Shown here: positions 1 to 8,928 of the stretch, piece by piece
Numbering within the stretch: the stretch's first letter is position 1
Layout of the letters: each line of letters opens with the position of its first letter
Assembly (NCBI GenBank): GCA_963775335.1
Contig: CAVZIJ010000003.1
Location: forward strand, 1,984,001-2,048,000
Reading direction: 5' to 3'
Source of the DNA: CAVQCX01 sp963775335
GTDB taxonomy: Bacteria > Pseudomonadota > Gammaproteobacteria > Chromatiales > Chromatiaceae
DNA length: 64,000 nt
Translations under genes and position numbers: made by a program
The notes under the pieces: generated by a model
Seen by the model: the letters and a program-made list of their open reading frames with translations, nothing else
Database searches by the model: none
Told to the model about the DNA's origin: nothing

Positions 1-1586
1 CAGGGCGTGAACACGAACGCCGCAAACAGCGAGACGAACATCGCCATGGAGCCCAGGGCCGGGATGGGCATCATGTACGGGCCCATCATGCCCCGCACGA
101 AGCCCATGGGCAGCAGGGCACCGATGACCGTGAAGGTCGCAAGAATCGTGGGGTTGCCCACCTCGCGCACCGCATCCACGGCGGTGTCGCGGTCGGTGCG
201 GCCTTCCTCCAGCCAGCGCCGGTAGATGTTCTCGATGACGACGATGGCGTCATCCACCAGGATGCCGATGGCGAAGATCAGCGCGAACAAGCTCACCCGG
301 TCGATCGTGAAGCCGGTGACCCAGGCCAAGAACACCGTGAAGAGCAGCACTACCGGGATGACCAGCACCACCACCAGCGCCGGGCGGAACGCGCGGAAGG
401 CCCCCAGCACCAGGAAGAACACGAAGCCGGTGGCCACGAACAGCTTGAAGATCAGCTCGTTGACCTTGTCGTTGGCGGTCTTGCCGTAATCGCGGGTGAC
501 GCTGACCGCCACGTTCTCCGGGATCAGGCTCCCCTCAACGTCGTGGACCCGATTGATGATGGCGTTAGCCACGGTCACGCCGTTGGTGCCTTCCTTCTTG
601 GCGATGGCGATGGTAACCGCACCCACGCCGTCGGCATCCAGGTCCTTCGGGCCGGCGGGCCCGGTGTAATAGGAAACCAGCTGGGAGGCATCCTCGGGCT
701 GTTGCACCACACTGGCCACGTCATGCACATAGACCGGCACATTGTTGAAAGTGCCCACCACCAGGCGGCTGATGTCATCGGCCGTCCTGAGGAACGAGCC
801 GGTCATCACCGTGAAGTGGGCGCCCCCGGCCTCCACCCCACCCGCCTGGGTCTCGGCGTTGGCGGTCCGGATGGTCTGGGCGACCTGATCCAGGCTGATC
901 CCGTAGCCCGCCAGACGCTCAGGGGAGACCTGCACCTGGACCTGGGAGCGGCGCCCGCCCACCACGAACCCGTTGCCCGTATCGGGGATCTCCTTGATGC
1001 TCTGCAGAACGGAATTGGCCAGCATGCGTAGCTGGCTGTCGTCGACATCCGGGACCCCATTGTTGTCGAGATCCTTGGCCCAGAGCGTGAGGGTCACGAC
1101 CGGGACGTCATCGATCCCCTTGGCCTTGACCAGGGGCGGCGACACCCCCGGTGGGATCTTGTCCATGTTCGAATCGAGCTTGTCGTTGACCTTGACCAGA
1201 GAGGGCCCCATCTTCTGGCCGACTCGGAACTCGACGGTCACTATCCCCTGGCCGCGCTCGGTGGCGGAATAGACATGTTTGACGCCCGGGATCTCGCTCA
1301 TGATCCGCTCGAGCGGCGCTATGGCGAGCTGAGCGACCTGCTCGGCCGAGGCCCCGCTGTAGCGCACGAAGATGTCCACCATGGGGACCGAGATCTGAGG
1401 GTCCTCCTGACGCGGGGTCATCACCAGGCCAAGCAGCCCCATCATCATCATCGAGATGAAGAAAAGCGGCGAGAGGGGAGACTCAATGAAGAACCGGGCT
1501 GTCCGCCCGGCGAGGCCCAGATGCGCCTCATCAATCACTCTGCTCTCGGGGTGGAGGCGGTCGTTGTTCAGGTCGTGGTCGGTCAT
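1..1586 (-). CDS. RND efflux transporter permease, N-terminal part (cut by window start)
   Basis: Inner-membrane proton-driven pump subunit of the resistance-nodulation-division superfamily. About 528 codons are visible from the ATG at 1586. The first membrane helix lies at about residues 34-56, a porter domain follows, and then helices including one with the ILVDDAIVVIEN motif, the TM4 region with the paired Asp residues of proton relay. The C-terminal half lies beyond the window. The adaptor gene sits just upstream on the same strand, so the two form an adaptor-pump operon. The sequence resembles HAE1-type drug or hydrophobe pumps; I see no basis for naming a substrate. No outer-membrane channel gene is present here. 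Confidence 0.93.
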   Translation of the reverse strand, partial: MTDHDLNNDRLHPESRVIDEAHLGLAGRTARFFIESPLSPLFFISMMMMGLLGLVMTPRQEDPQISVPMVDIFVRYSGASAEQVAQLAIAPLERIMSEIPGVKHVYSATERGQGIVTVEFRVGQKMGPSLVKVNDKLDSNMDKIPPGVSPPLVKAKGIDDVPVVTLTLWAKDLDNNGVPDVDDSQLRMLANSVLQSIKEIPDTGNGFVVGGRRSQVQVQVSPERLAGYGISLDQVAQTIRTANAETQAGGVEAGGAHFTVMTGSFLRTADDISRLVVGTFNNVPVYVHDVASVVQQPEDASQLVSYYTGPAGPKDLDADGVGAVTIAIAKKEGTNGVTVANAIINRVHDVEGSLIPENVAVSVTRDYGKTANDKVNELIFKLFVATGFVFFLVLGAFRAFRPALVVVLVIPVVLLFTVFLAWVTGFTIDRVSLFALIFAIGILVDDAIVVIENIYRRWLEEGRTDRDTAVDAVREVGNPTILATFTVIGALLPMGFVRGMMGPYMMPIPALGSMAMFVSLFAAFVFTP

Positions 1587-1655
1587 GGTTGTTCGCGCAT
1601 CGCGTTAAAGGCACCGAAGCCGCCCAAGGATGACTTTAGCCGACTTCCGTCGGGC

Positions 1656-1676
1656 CCGTACTGCCCGGCAGTACGG
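1656..1676. other. Perfect 10-bp inverted repeat between adaptor and pump genes
   Basis: CCGTACTGCC, one C, then GGCAGTACGG. It lies in the 119-bp gap between the adaptor stop and the pump start. There is no T-run on the minus strand, so it is more likely an mRNA hairpin tuning adaptor:pump ratio, or a protein site, than an intrinsic terminator. Confidence 0.55.
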
Positions 1677-1705
1677 CCTTGCACCGCCCGCCGGGCTCGG
1701 TTCAA

Positions 1706-2860
1706 TCAGCGCGCCCCAGGGGAGCCCCAGCCGCTGGTCACCCGCGCCGAGGGATCGCGCAGGATCTGCTCGCCCGGACGCAGGCCGGACAACACCGTGG
1801 TGAAACCGCCGCCGAGATTCTCACCGACGCGGATCAGGCGCAGCTGGGGATTTCCGTCGGCGCCACGCACATAGACGCCCGGAAGACTCCCGTTGTAGCG
1901 GATTGCAGACGCCGGGATCACCGGGTGCTCGCGGGTCGGGGCACCGAAATCGGGGACCATCACCTCGGCATACATGCCGGGCGCAGAGATCCCCTGGGGA
2001 AGATCGAACTTTACCTTCACCGTGTGACGCTGTGCATCGGCCATTGGAAAGATCTGGGCCACGCGCACCGGCACGATCGAGTCGCCGACATCGAGCTGAG
2101 CCTGCAGCATCATGCCTTCTTCCAGACCGGGCCTCAGCCGCGCCGGAACATCGACCAGGATCTGCAGATACTGCACGTCCGCATACTTGAGCAGCGGCTG
2201 GCCGGGCTGGACCGTGTCGCCGATCTCGACGAATTTCTGGGTGATCACCCCGTCGAACGGTGCCACGCTCTTGGTATCGCGCAGCTTGGCGTCGATCGCC
2301 GCGATTTCCGACTGGGCCTGCATGATCGCGTTCTGGGCCTGCTGAACGCGCACGCCCGCGGAATAGTAATCGGCATATCGCTCGGCGCCCGTCGAGCGCT
2401 CACCCATCACGCTCTCCATGGGCCGCGTGAACATCTGGTCGAACAGGTTCGGCATGCCCATGCCGCCGGGCGAATTCTTGGACTGCGGAGCGTAGAGCTC
2501 GCGGGTCTGCTGCACCCCGGCGTTGCGCAGCTGGGCATCCGCGTTGGCGAGCTGGGCGACAGCCGACTGGCGCTTGGCCATCAGCTCCTGGTCTTCGAGC
2601 GCGACCAGCAGATCGTTCTTCTTGAAGCTTTCGCCTTCGATACCGGCCAGAAACTTCACCCGTCCAGGCATCTGGGCGGAGAGCGTGACCTCTTTGTACG
2701 GAACGGTGGTCCCGCCCAGGGCCACGGTCGGCGCGCCGCGGGCCTGCTGGACGGTGAACCAATCGCCCACCGGGCCGCCGCCGGGCGCCGCATCAGCCGG
2801 GCTCAGGGCAACAGCCAGCAACCCGGCCGTCAGTAGCACGCCTTGGAGTTTCATTCCCAT
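1706..2860 (-). CDS. RND efflux periplasmic adaptor (membrane fusion protein)
   Basis: Periplasmic adaptor linking the pump encoded next to an outer-membrane channel. It has an N-terminal signal peptide ending near PADA, a split lipoyl half-motif (PGRVKFLAGIEGESFKKNDLL), a helical hairpin region (about 100-190), the second lipoyl half (APFDGVITQKFVEIGDTVQPGQ) and a beta-barrel/membrane-proximal C-terminus. At 384 aa it is normal for the family. The hairpin holds an unusual Met/Gly/Pro-rich insert (NSPGGMGMPNLFDQMF). A second ATG six bases downstream is an equally possible start. It sits between the SCP2-like gene and the permease on the same strand. Confidence 0.92.
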   Translation of the reverse strand: MGMKLQGVLLTAGLLAVALSPADAAPGGGPVGDWFTVQQARGAPTVALGGTTVPYKEVTLSAQMPGRVKFLAGIEGESFKKNDLLVALEDQELMAKRQSAVAQLANADAQLRNAGVQQTRELYAPQSKNSPGGMGMPNLFDQMFTRPMESVMGERSTGAERYADYYSAGVRVQQAQNAIMQAQSEIAAIDAKLRDTKSVAPFDGVITQKFVEIGDTVQPGQPLLKYADVQYLQILVDVPARLRPGLEEGMMLQAQLDVGDSIVPVRVAQIFPMADAQRHTVKVKFDLPQGISAPGMYAEVMVPDFGAPTREHPVIPASAIRYNGSLPGVYVRGADGNPQLRLIRVGENLGGGFTTVLSGLRPGEQILRDPSARVTSGWGSPGAR

Positions 2861-2963
2861 CGTCTAGGCCACCCAGCGTTTAAAACACCGGCCGCATGAT
2901 GATCTGCGGCCCTTGCGGCCGGACCGGCCACCGGAGCCGGCCCGGCTGCTCGTTAGACACCCG

Positions 2964-3359
2964 TCAGACCCGAGACATCACAACGAAGCTCTTGATGAAC
3001 GGCCCGGCCATCCGGGGGTCCTTGATCATTGCGCCGTAGTCACCAACCTTGAACTTCATCTTGCCGGTGGTGAAGGCCATGCCCAAGCCCATCATGCCCG
3101 GGGGACTGCCCATCCACTTTTTCCACTGCTCCGGACTGCACCGGATATCCCAGTTCAGGGTCTGCCCGTCATAGGCACCCGCCGAGACGGCCTTGCCGTT
3201 CTGCACGTCGATATACCCTCGTGCCTGGGCGTCGTCGTGAAAGCCGTACCCGATGACGCTGTTGAAGTTGATCTGTGCAAGAGCGTCCGAAAGATCGGGC
3301 TCTGCGTTCCACTGCTCCATAAAGCCATTCATCCACTCGTCGGAAAACAGCTCGGCCAT
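2964..3359 (-). CDS. SCP2 sterol-binding domain protein
   Basis: A 131-aa protein beginning MAELFSDEW, with the SCP2-fold pattern (INFNSVIGYGF, then GKAVSAGAYDGQ, then the Met/Gly-rich MGSPPGMMGLGMAF near the lipid pocket, and GDYGAMIKDPRM). SCP2 domains bind lipids or acyl-CoA. The start at 3359 was chosen over an upstream in-frame codon because a GGGGGAG ribosome site lies directly before it and homology begins there. It is the first gene of the adaptor-pump operon, which suggests a lipid-like pump cargo; that link is inference. Confidence 0.85.
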   Translation of the reverse strand: MAELFSDEWMNGFMEQWNAEPDLSDALAQINFNSVIGYGFHDDAQARGYIDVQNGKAVSAGAYDGQTLNWDIRCSPEQWKKWMGSPPGMMGLGMAFTTGKMKFKVGDYGAMIKDPRMAGPFIKSFVVMSRV

Positions 3360-3802
3360 TAGCTCCCCCTTACAATCGATTTCTTGTGGATTTTGGCTGC
3401 CCGGAAGACAGCCAGGAACCTTCCTCTGCGAGCAAAGAAGTATCCACGAAGGCAATACCTAATGCAACAAAAAGGCCCTGTGCCAAGGGTTCGCCGGGAC
3501 AGCATAAGTATTTGGTATTTTTCGAATAGTTTACGGGACCGGTGACCCCCCCAAGCCGAGGGAGCACCCGCCGACCGAGCGCGCTCGGCGGGGTGTCCAA
3601 GCCGGCGGTGCCGCGCTAGTATTGGCGCCACGGTGCGCCCGTCCTTCGGACCTATGCGAAGGGGGGCTCCCGGTCGCCTCCACTGTGCTCTGGAGCCCCG
3701 GGATGCACCGCGTCACCGCAACAACTCCGGCATGGCGATCTGCGACAATCGCATCCCCGGTACAACCACCGCCAGAGTTTCTTAACTCATTAGGAGTCGT
3801 TC
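3360..3802. other. Divergent intergenic region
   Basis: 443 bp between the divergent SCP2-like and dynamin-like genes. It must carry both promoters. It is locally AT-rich around 3500-3535, and a 6-bp hairpin (TGGCTG/CAGCCA) lies near 3395-3415. I see no convincing gene. Confidence 0.4.
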
Positions 3803-5359
3803 ATGAACCCGGCCGGCAGCATCATCGAGAGTCGCCTCCAGCACCTGGAGTCCCACCTCGAGCAGGAGAATCCCGTTCTGCTCAGGGCGGTGCGCAGCTT
3901 CCGCGTCCTGGACTGGGTGGCGTACCGGATGGGGCTGTTGGAGCGGCACCGCTCCTACGCCCAACAGATTGCCTGGTGGCCACTGATCTCCCTGCTCGGG
4001 ACCTTTTCCTCCGGCAAGTCCACCTTCATCAACCACTACCTGAGCTACAAGCTGCAACGTACCGGGAATCAGGCGGTGGACGACAAGTTCACCGTGGTCT
4101 GTTACAGCAAAGAGAAGGAGGCCCACTCCCTGCCGGGGGTGGCACTGGATTCCGACCCCCGATTCCCGTTCTATCGGATCAGCAACGAGATCGAGAAGGT
4201 CGCCAAGGGCGAGGGAGAGCGCATCGACTCCTACCTCCAGCTCAAGACCTGCCCCAGCGAGCAGCTGCGCGGCAAGATCCTGATCGACTCGCCCGGCTTC
4301 GACGCCGACGCCCAGCGCACCGCGACCCTGCGCATCACCGACCACATCATGGACCTCGCGGATCTGGTGCTCGTGCTGTTCGATGCCCGCCATCCCGAGC
4401 CGGGCGCCATGCAGGACACGCTGCAGCATCTGGTGGCAGACACGATCAACCGCGCGGACGCAGGTAAATTCCTCTATATCCTGAACCAGATCGACACCAC
4501 GGCCCGGGAGGACAATCCGGAGGAAGTCGTGGCCGCCTGGCAACGGGCGCTGGGCGAGCGCGGCCTCACGGCCGGACGCTTCTATACGGTCTACAACCCG
4601 GACGCAGCCGTGCCGATCGACAACGAATCGTTGCGCCGGCGCTTCGAGTCCAAACGCGACGCCGATCTGGCCGAGATCCACGGGCGCATGCGCCAAGTGG
4701 AGATCGAGCGGGCCTACCGCATCATCGGGTCTCTGGAGAAGACCGCGCGCGACATCGAGGAACGGATGGTCCCCGCGATCAAGCGCACCATCGAGATCTG
4801 GTGCCGCCGGGTCCTGATCGGCGACGCGGTCCTGTTCGGGACGCTGCTGATCGCTCTGGTGGCGGCCAGCATCAAGCTCGGCTGGTGGCACGGCCTGAGC
4901 TTCGCCCCGTCCTGGCTGGACTCCCTGCTCGGCAGCCCGCTGGCGATGTACCTGGGCGCCGGCGTCTCGGTCGCCGCGATCGTCGGGCTGCATTTCCTGG
5001 TGCGCACGGGCGCCGCACGCAGCATGAAGAAGGCGATTGCCCGGCTGGAGCGTACCCTCGACGCCCGCGGCAACCTGCAGCTGGCGTTCGCTCGCAACAC
5101 CCGCCCCTGGCGCAGTATCTTCGCCAGCTCTCCGGTCGGCTGGGGGCGGCGCTCGCGCCGCCGTCTGGCCCAGGTGCTGGAAGAGGCCGACGCCTACGTG
5201 CAGACCCTCAACGATAAGTTCACCAACCCCTCGGGCGATGAGCTGAGGACCCTGGACCAGGCCTCGGCGCAGACTCCCCTCGCCCACGAAACGCCGGTAC
5301 GCCCGGCCGAGTCACCCGCGGAGCCATCGGTGGTCGCGGAGTCGCCGACCGAACACTGA
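3803..5359 (+). CDS. Membrane-anchored dynamin-like GTPase
   Basis: 518 aa. The GTPase domain carries G1 GTFSSGKST (66-74), G3 DSPGF (162-166) and G4 NQID (228-231). Two membrane helices follow (about 338-360 and 380-401), then a basic helical tail. Bacterial dynamin-like proteins remodel or patch membranes using GTP; some act in envelope stress or phage defence. The start is supported by TAGGAG seven bases upstream. It heads a cluster with the ROK kinase (16-bp gap) and YdcF-like gene, whose functional link is not obvious. Assignment to the dynamin superfamily is firm; its role is unknown. Confidence 0.85.
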   Translation: MNPAGSIIESRLQHLESHLEQENPVLLRAVRSFRVLDWVAYRMGLLERHRSYAQQIAWWPLISLLGTFSSGKSTFINHYLSYKLQRTGNQAVDDKFTVVCYSKEKEAHSLPGVALDSDPRFPFYRISNEIEKVAKGEGERIDSYLQLKTCPSEQLRGKILIDSPGFDADAQRTATLRITDHIMDLADLVLVLFDARHPEPGAMQDTLQHLVADTINRADAGKFLYILNQIDTTAREDNPEEVVAAWQRALGERGLTAGRFYTVYNPDAAVPIDNESLRRRFESKRDADLAEIHGRMRQVEIERAYRIIGSLEKTARDIEERMVPAIKRTIEIWCRRVLIGDAVLFGTLLIALVAASIKLGWWHGLSFAPSWLDSLLGSPLAMYLGAGVSVAAIVGLHFLVRTGAARSMKKAIARLERTLDARGNLQLAFARNTRPWRSIFASSPVGWGRRSRRRLAQVLEEADAYVQTLNDKFTNPSGDELRTLDQASAQTPLAHETPVRPAESPAEPSVVAESPTEH

Positions 5360-5374
5360 GCGCACGCCGCACCG

Positions 5375-6271
5375 ATGCGGATCGGCATCGACCTCGGCGG
5401 CACCAAGATCGAGGGGATCGCTCTCGGCGAGGACGGGGCGCAGCTCGCCCGCCTGCGCCGGCCGACCCCCGGCGGCGACTACGCGGCCACCCTGGCCACG
5501 CTGGCCGAGCTGGTGCATGCACTGGAGGACGCCACGGGGTCCCGGGGGCGGGTCGGGATCGGCACCCCCGGCTTTCTGTCGCCCGCGAGCGGCTTGTTGC
5601 GGAACTCCAACTCCATCTGCCTGAACGGGCGGCCCCTCGAGCAAGACCTCGAGGCCATCTTGAAGCGTCCGGTGCGCCTGGCCAACGACGCCGACTGCTT
5701 CGCATTGTCGGAGGCGGTCGATGGGGCGGGCCGGGGGGCGGCGAGCCTGTTCGGCGTGATCCTCGGTACGGGCACCGGCGGGGGCATCGTCATCGGCGGG
5801 CGCCTGCTCAACGGGCCCAACGGCGTCGCCGGCGAATGGGGCCACAATCCCCTGCCCTGGCCGGGACCCGACGAGCTGCCCGGGCCGACCTGCTACTGCG
5901 GCAAGCGGGGCTGTATCGAGACATTCCTTTCCGGGCCCGGCCTCGCCGGCGATTTCGAGCGGGCGACGGGGCGGCGGCTCGCACCTCCGCAGCTCGTCTC
6001 ACTGGCCGAGGCCGGCGACTCGCAGGCCGAGGCCGCGCTCACGCGCTATGAAGACCGCCTTGCCCGGAGCCTGGCGAGCGTGATCAACCTGCTCGATCCC
6101 GAGGTGATCGTGCTCGGCGGAGGCCTGTCCAACCTGGGCAGCCTCTACACCGGAGTCGCCGCACGCTGGGGAGCCTACGTGTTCTCGGATTCAGTGACCA
6201 CGCGATTACTCCCCCCGCGCCACGGCGACTCCAGCGGCGTGCGCGGCGCGGCCTGGCTTTGGCCCGCATGA
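5375..6271 (+). CDS. mak: ROK-family sugar kinase (fructokinase, Mak-like)
   Basis: Cytoplasmic ATP-dependent sugar kinase, 298 aa. It carries the N-terminal phosphate loop DLGGTKIEG (6-14), catalytic LANDAD (Asp105), ATP motif GTGTGGG (131-137), EWGHNPLPW (154-162) and the ROK zinc motif CYCGKRGC (173-180) with all cysteines. Overall wording is close to E. coli Mak, which phosphorylates fructose, so fructokinase is the best call. N-acetylglucosamine or glucose kinase remain possible because ROK specificity is hard to read. Its stop overlaps the next start (ATGA). Confidence 0.88.
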   Translation: MRIGIDLGGTKIEGIALGEDGAQLARLRRPTPGGDYAATLATLAELVHALEDATGSRGRVGIGTPGFLSPASGLLRNSNSICLNGRPLEQDLEAILKRPVRLANDADCFALSEAVDGAGRGAASLFGVILGTGTGGGIVIGGRLLNGPNGVAGEWGHNPLPWPGPDELPGPTCYCGKRGCIETFLSGPGLAGDFERATGRRLAPPQLVSLAEAGDSQAEAALTRYEDRLARSLASVINLLDPEVIVLGGGLSNLGSLYTGVAARWGAYVFSDSVTTRLLPPRHGDSSGVRGAAWLWPA

Positions 6272-6921
6272 GCCGGCCCACCCGGCGTCTGGCGATTACG
6301 GCAGGTGCGCTGCTCGCCCTCGCGGTGGCGTGTCGGCTCTGGCTGCTCCCCGCGATGGGGCGTTTCCTGATCGACGACGAGCCGGCCGGCAAGGCGGACC
6401 TGATCGTCGTGCTCACCACCGGCAGCGCATACTACCCCCGCCTGATCGAGGCCGCCCGTCTGTTCGAAACCGGTGCCGCCCCGCGCATCCTGATCAACGG
6501 CGATCGCAAGACCCCGGCGCTGCGCCGCCTAGAGGCCCGGGGCTACCGACCGGCGGTCCCCTGGTACGAGAACCATCTGCGGGTCCTCGAGCTGCTGGGC
6601 GTCCCGCGCAGCGACGTGGTCCCCGTCAGCGTGGAGGATGCCTACGACACCATCAGCGAGGCCCGGGCCCTGGGTCCCGAGCTGGAGCGCCTGAAGGTGC
6701 GCAGCATCCTGCTCGTGACCAGCCGCTTCCACACCCGCCGGGCGGCCACCATCTGGCGCAGCCTCTACGGAGGCCGGCTGAAGATCACGCCGGTGGCCGC
6801 CCGTGAAGACCCCTTCGACCCCGAAGGCTGGTGGCGCGACGGCCGTCAGATACGCTGGGTGATGGCGGAGTACGGGGGCTGGATCTTCTACGGTTGGCAG
6901 GCGCTGCGCGGCACACCCTGA
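6268..6921 (+). CDS. YdcF/SanA-like DUF218 membrane-anchored protein
   Basis: 217 aa starting at the ATG that overlaps the previous stop (ATGA); a TTG nine bases upstream is less likely. It has an N-terminal membrane anchor (about 5-28), then a DUF218 alpha/beta domain: KADLIVVLTTGSAYYPRLIEAARLF, GAAPRILINGD, the SVEDAYDTISEA segment and LLVTSRFHTRRA. DUF218 proteins include YdcF and SanA/ElyC, linked to envelope and lipid-carrier homeostasis. Translational coupling to the sugar kinase suggests co-expression. Exact function unknown. Confidence 0.82.
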   Translation: MSRPTRRLAITAGALLALAVACRLWLLPAMGRFLIDDEPAGKADLIVVLTTGSAYYPRLIEAARLFETGAAPRILINGDRKTPALRRLEARGYRPAVPWYENHLRVLELLGVPRSDVVPVSVEDAYDTISEARALGPELERLKVRSILLVTSRFHTRRAATIWRSLYGGRLKITPVAAREDPFDPEGWWRDGRQIRWVMAEYGGWIFYGWQALRGTP

Positions 6922-7029
6922 TATCGCGCCGCGCGGATTAGGAGCGGTCCTGCCGGTTCCCGGAAAGACCACGCATTCGCGCGGGCTGCCCCCGTTTGAC
7001 TGGGCCGGGGGGCTGCGCTAGGCTGCTTG

Positions 7030-7044
7030 GTGTAAGAGATACAC
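7030..7044. promoter_or_regulatory. Candidate NrtR-type operator palindrome
   Basis: Perfect inverted repeat GTGTA-AGAGA-TACAC in the leader of the Nudix-nadA operon, about 84 bp before the Nudix start. A promoter-like TTGACT...TAGGCT pair lies just upstream (about 6997-7025). Position and symmetry fit autoregulation by the Nudix/winged-helix protein; this is inference. Confidence 0.45.
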
Positions 7045-7127
7045 TATGCGGCCGGCGCCCGTTTCGCCTTGTACCCACCGACCGATGCCGGCCCCACGCG
7101 GTGCGCTTTTGCAGCGCTGCAGATGTC

Positions 7128-7805
7128 ATGAGCGTAGCGAGCTACCGGTACGACTACCCCCACCCCGCGGTGACCACCGACGTGGTGGTCTTCACCATCC
7201 GCGAAGAGCACCCGGAGATCCTGCTGGTCCGCCGCCGCGGGGAGCCGTTCAAGGGCAGCTGGGCCCTGCCTGGAGGCTTTCTCGAGATCGAGGAGGACCT
7301 GGAGGAGTGTGCGCTGCGCGAGCTCGCGGAGGAGACCGGCGTTCGGGGGGTCTATCTGGAGCAGCTCTACACCTTCGGCGCGCCCGGACGCGACCCGCGC
7401 GAGCGCGTGATCAGCGTAGCCTACTATGCTCTGACCCGTTCCGACCGGTTGGAGGTACGGGCCTCGAGCGATGCCGCGGCGGTCGCCTGGTTCCCCTTGA
7501 GCGCCCTGCCGCCGCTCGCCTTCGATCACCAGGCCATCGTCGGGCTTGCGCACCACCGGCTCAAGGCCAAGCTGGATTACTCCACCATCGCATTCCAGTT
7601 CATGCCCGAGACCTTCACCCTAGGCGAGCTGCAGCGCGTCTACGAGATCCTGCTCGGTGAGCGACTCGACAAGCGCAACTTTCGCAAGCGCATCCTGGCC
7701 CTCGGGCAGGTGGAGCCGACCGGAGAGCTGAAGCGCCGCGGCAATCACCGCCCGGCGCAAACCTATCGACTCAAAGACCCCCATCGGGTCGAGATCATCC
7801 GATGA
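7128..7805 (+). CDS. Nudix hydrolase with NrtR-type C-terminal winged helix
   Basis: 225 aa. The N-terminal Nudix domain keeps a complete Nudix box (GX5EX7REUXEEXGU: from GFLEI to RELAEETGV), so hydrolysis should be possible. The C-terminal part (FTLGELQRVYEILLGERLDKRNFRKRIL...GRPAQTYRL-like) is the DNA-binding winged helix of NrtR/NadQ-type regulators, which sense ADP-ribose and control NAD synthesis. Its stop overlaps the nadA start (ATGA), which supports that pathway. The start at 7128 is where the conserved region begins (MSVASYRYDYP). It could be a regulator, an ADP-ribose pyrophosphatase, or both. Confidence 0.85.
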   Translation: MSVASYRYDYPHPAVTTDVVVFTIREEHPEILLVRRRGEPFKGSWALPGGFLEIEEDLEECALRELAEETGVRGVYLEQLYTFGAPGRDPRERVISVAYYALTRSDRLEVRASSDAAAVAWFPLSALPPLAFDHQAIVGLAHHRLKAKLDYSTIAFQFMPETFTLGELQRVYEILLGERLDKRNFRKRILALGQVEPTGELKRRGNHRPAQTYRLKDPHRVEIIR

Positions 7806-8899
7806 GGACAAGAGAGACCCTCGACATGAGCAACCCCACCCCAATCGCGAACCTGCGCCTGCCCAGCATCCGGGTGCCCGGCCACCCGGAATTCCCGGCC
7901 CTGGGCGAGGCCGAGAAGCGCGCCCTGATCGCGCGCATCAAGCGCCTGCTCGAGGAGCAGGACGCCACCCTGGTCGCCCACTACTATGTGGACGGCGACC
8001 TCCAGGCGCTCGCCGAGGAGACCGGCGGCCATGTTGCCGACTCCCTGGAGATGGCGCGCTTCGGGACCCAGTGCGATTCTTCCACGCTGGTGGTCTGCGG
8101 CGTGCGCTTCATGGGGGAGACCGCGAAGATCCTGAATCCGGAGAAGCGGGTGCTGATGCCCGACCTGGGCGCTACCTGCTCGCTGGACGAGGGCTGCCCC
8201 GCGGATCTGTTCACCGCCTTCTGTGACCGCCATGCGGAGCGCACCGTGGTCGTCTATGCCAACACCAGCGCCGCCGTGAAGGCCCGGTCCGACTGGGTCG
8301 TCACCTCCAGCATCGCCCTGCCTATCGTGGAGCATCTGCACAGCCAGGGGCAGAAGATCCTGTGGGCGCCGGACAAGTACCTCGGCCACTACATCCAGCG
8401 CATGACGGGGGCGGACATGCTGCTCTGGCCCGGCGCCTGTGTCGTGCACGAGGAGTTCAAGTCCTTCGCCCTAGACCGCCTGCGCCGGCTGCACCCGGAT
8501 GCCGCGGTGCTGGTGCACCCGGAGTCACCCGCCGAGGTCGTGGACCAGGCCGACGTGGTCGGCTCCACGACACAGCTGATCCAGGCAGTGCAGGCGATGC
8601 CGAACCAGGAGTTCATCGTCGCCACCGACGAAGGCATCTTCTGGAAGATGCACCAGCTCGCCCCGGACAAGAAGCTGATCGCCGCCCCGACCGCGGGCGA
8701 GGGTGCGACCTGCGAGTCCTGCGCCCACTGCCCGTGGATGGCGATGAATGCGCTGCAGAATCTCGCCGAGGTACTGGAGACGGGCCATCACGAGATCCAC
8801 ATCGAGCCCCAGGTCCGGGAAAAGGCCCTGGTGCCGATCCGGCGTATGCTCGACTTCGCCCGCGAGCGCGGCATCGGCCGGGTGCGGACCGAAGACTGA
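7802..8899 (+). CDS. nadA: Quinolinate synthase
   Basis: Condenses iminoaspartate with dihydroxyacetone phosphate to quinolinate in de novo NAD synthesis, using a [4Fe-4S] cluster. The three cluster cysteines are visible: Cys126 in ATCSLDEGC, Cys213 in PGACVVHEE and Cys310 in CESCAHCPWM. At 365 aa it matches the 350-370 aa family. The ATG at 7802 overlaps the upstream stop; an ATG at 7826 (MSNPTPI) is an alternative. Co-transcribed with the Nudix/NrtR-like gene. nadB and nadC are not in the window. Confidence 0.96.
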   Translation: MRTRETLDMSNPTPIANLRLPSIRVPGHPEFPALGEAEKRALIARIKRLLEEQDATLVAHYYVDGDLQALAEETGGHVADSLEMARFGTQCDSSTLVVCGVRFMGETAKILNPEKRVLMPDLGATCSLDEGCPADLFTAFCDRHAERTVVVYANTSAAVKARSDWVVTSSIALPIVEHLHSQGQKILWAPDKYLGHYIQRMTGADMLLWPGACVVHEEFKSFALDRLRRLHPDAAVLVHPESPAEVVDQADVVGSTTQLIQAVQAMPNQEFIVATDEGIFWKMHQLAPDKKLIAAPTAGEGATCESCAHCPWMAMNALQNLAEVLETGHHEIHIEPQVREKALVPIRRMLDFARERGIGRVRTED

Positions 8900-8902
8900 G
8901 CC

Positions 8903-8923
8903 CTCCCCGCCCGTGGCGGGGAG
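8903..8923. terminator. GC hairpin between convergent nadA and CBS genes
   Basis: Perfect 9-bp stem CTCCCCGCC / GGCGGGGAG with a 3-base loop in the 29-bp gap between two convergent genes. There is no T-tract, so it may act as a bidirectional pause or mRNA-stabilising hairpin rather than a strict intrinsic terminator. Confidence 0.55.
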
Positions 8924-8928
8924 CCCGC

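Noticed and set aside
543..1874. Plus-strand ORFs opposite the RND pump
   Set aside because: The minus-strand frame encodes an unmistakable RND permease; the others are GC-driven shadow frames.
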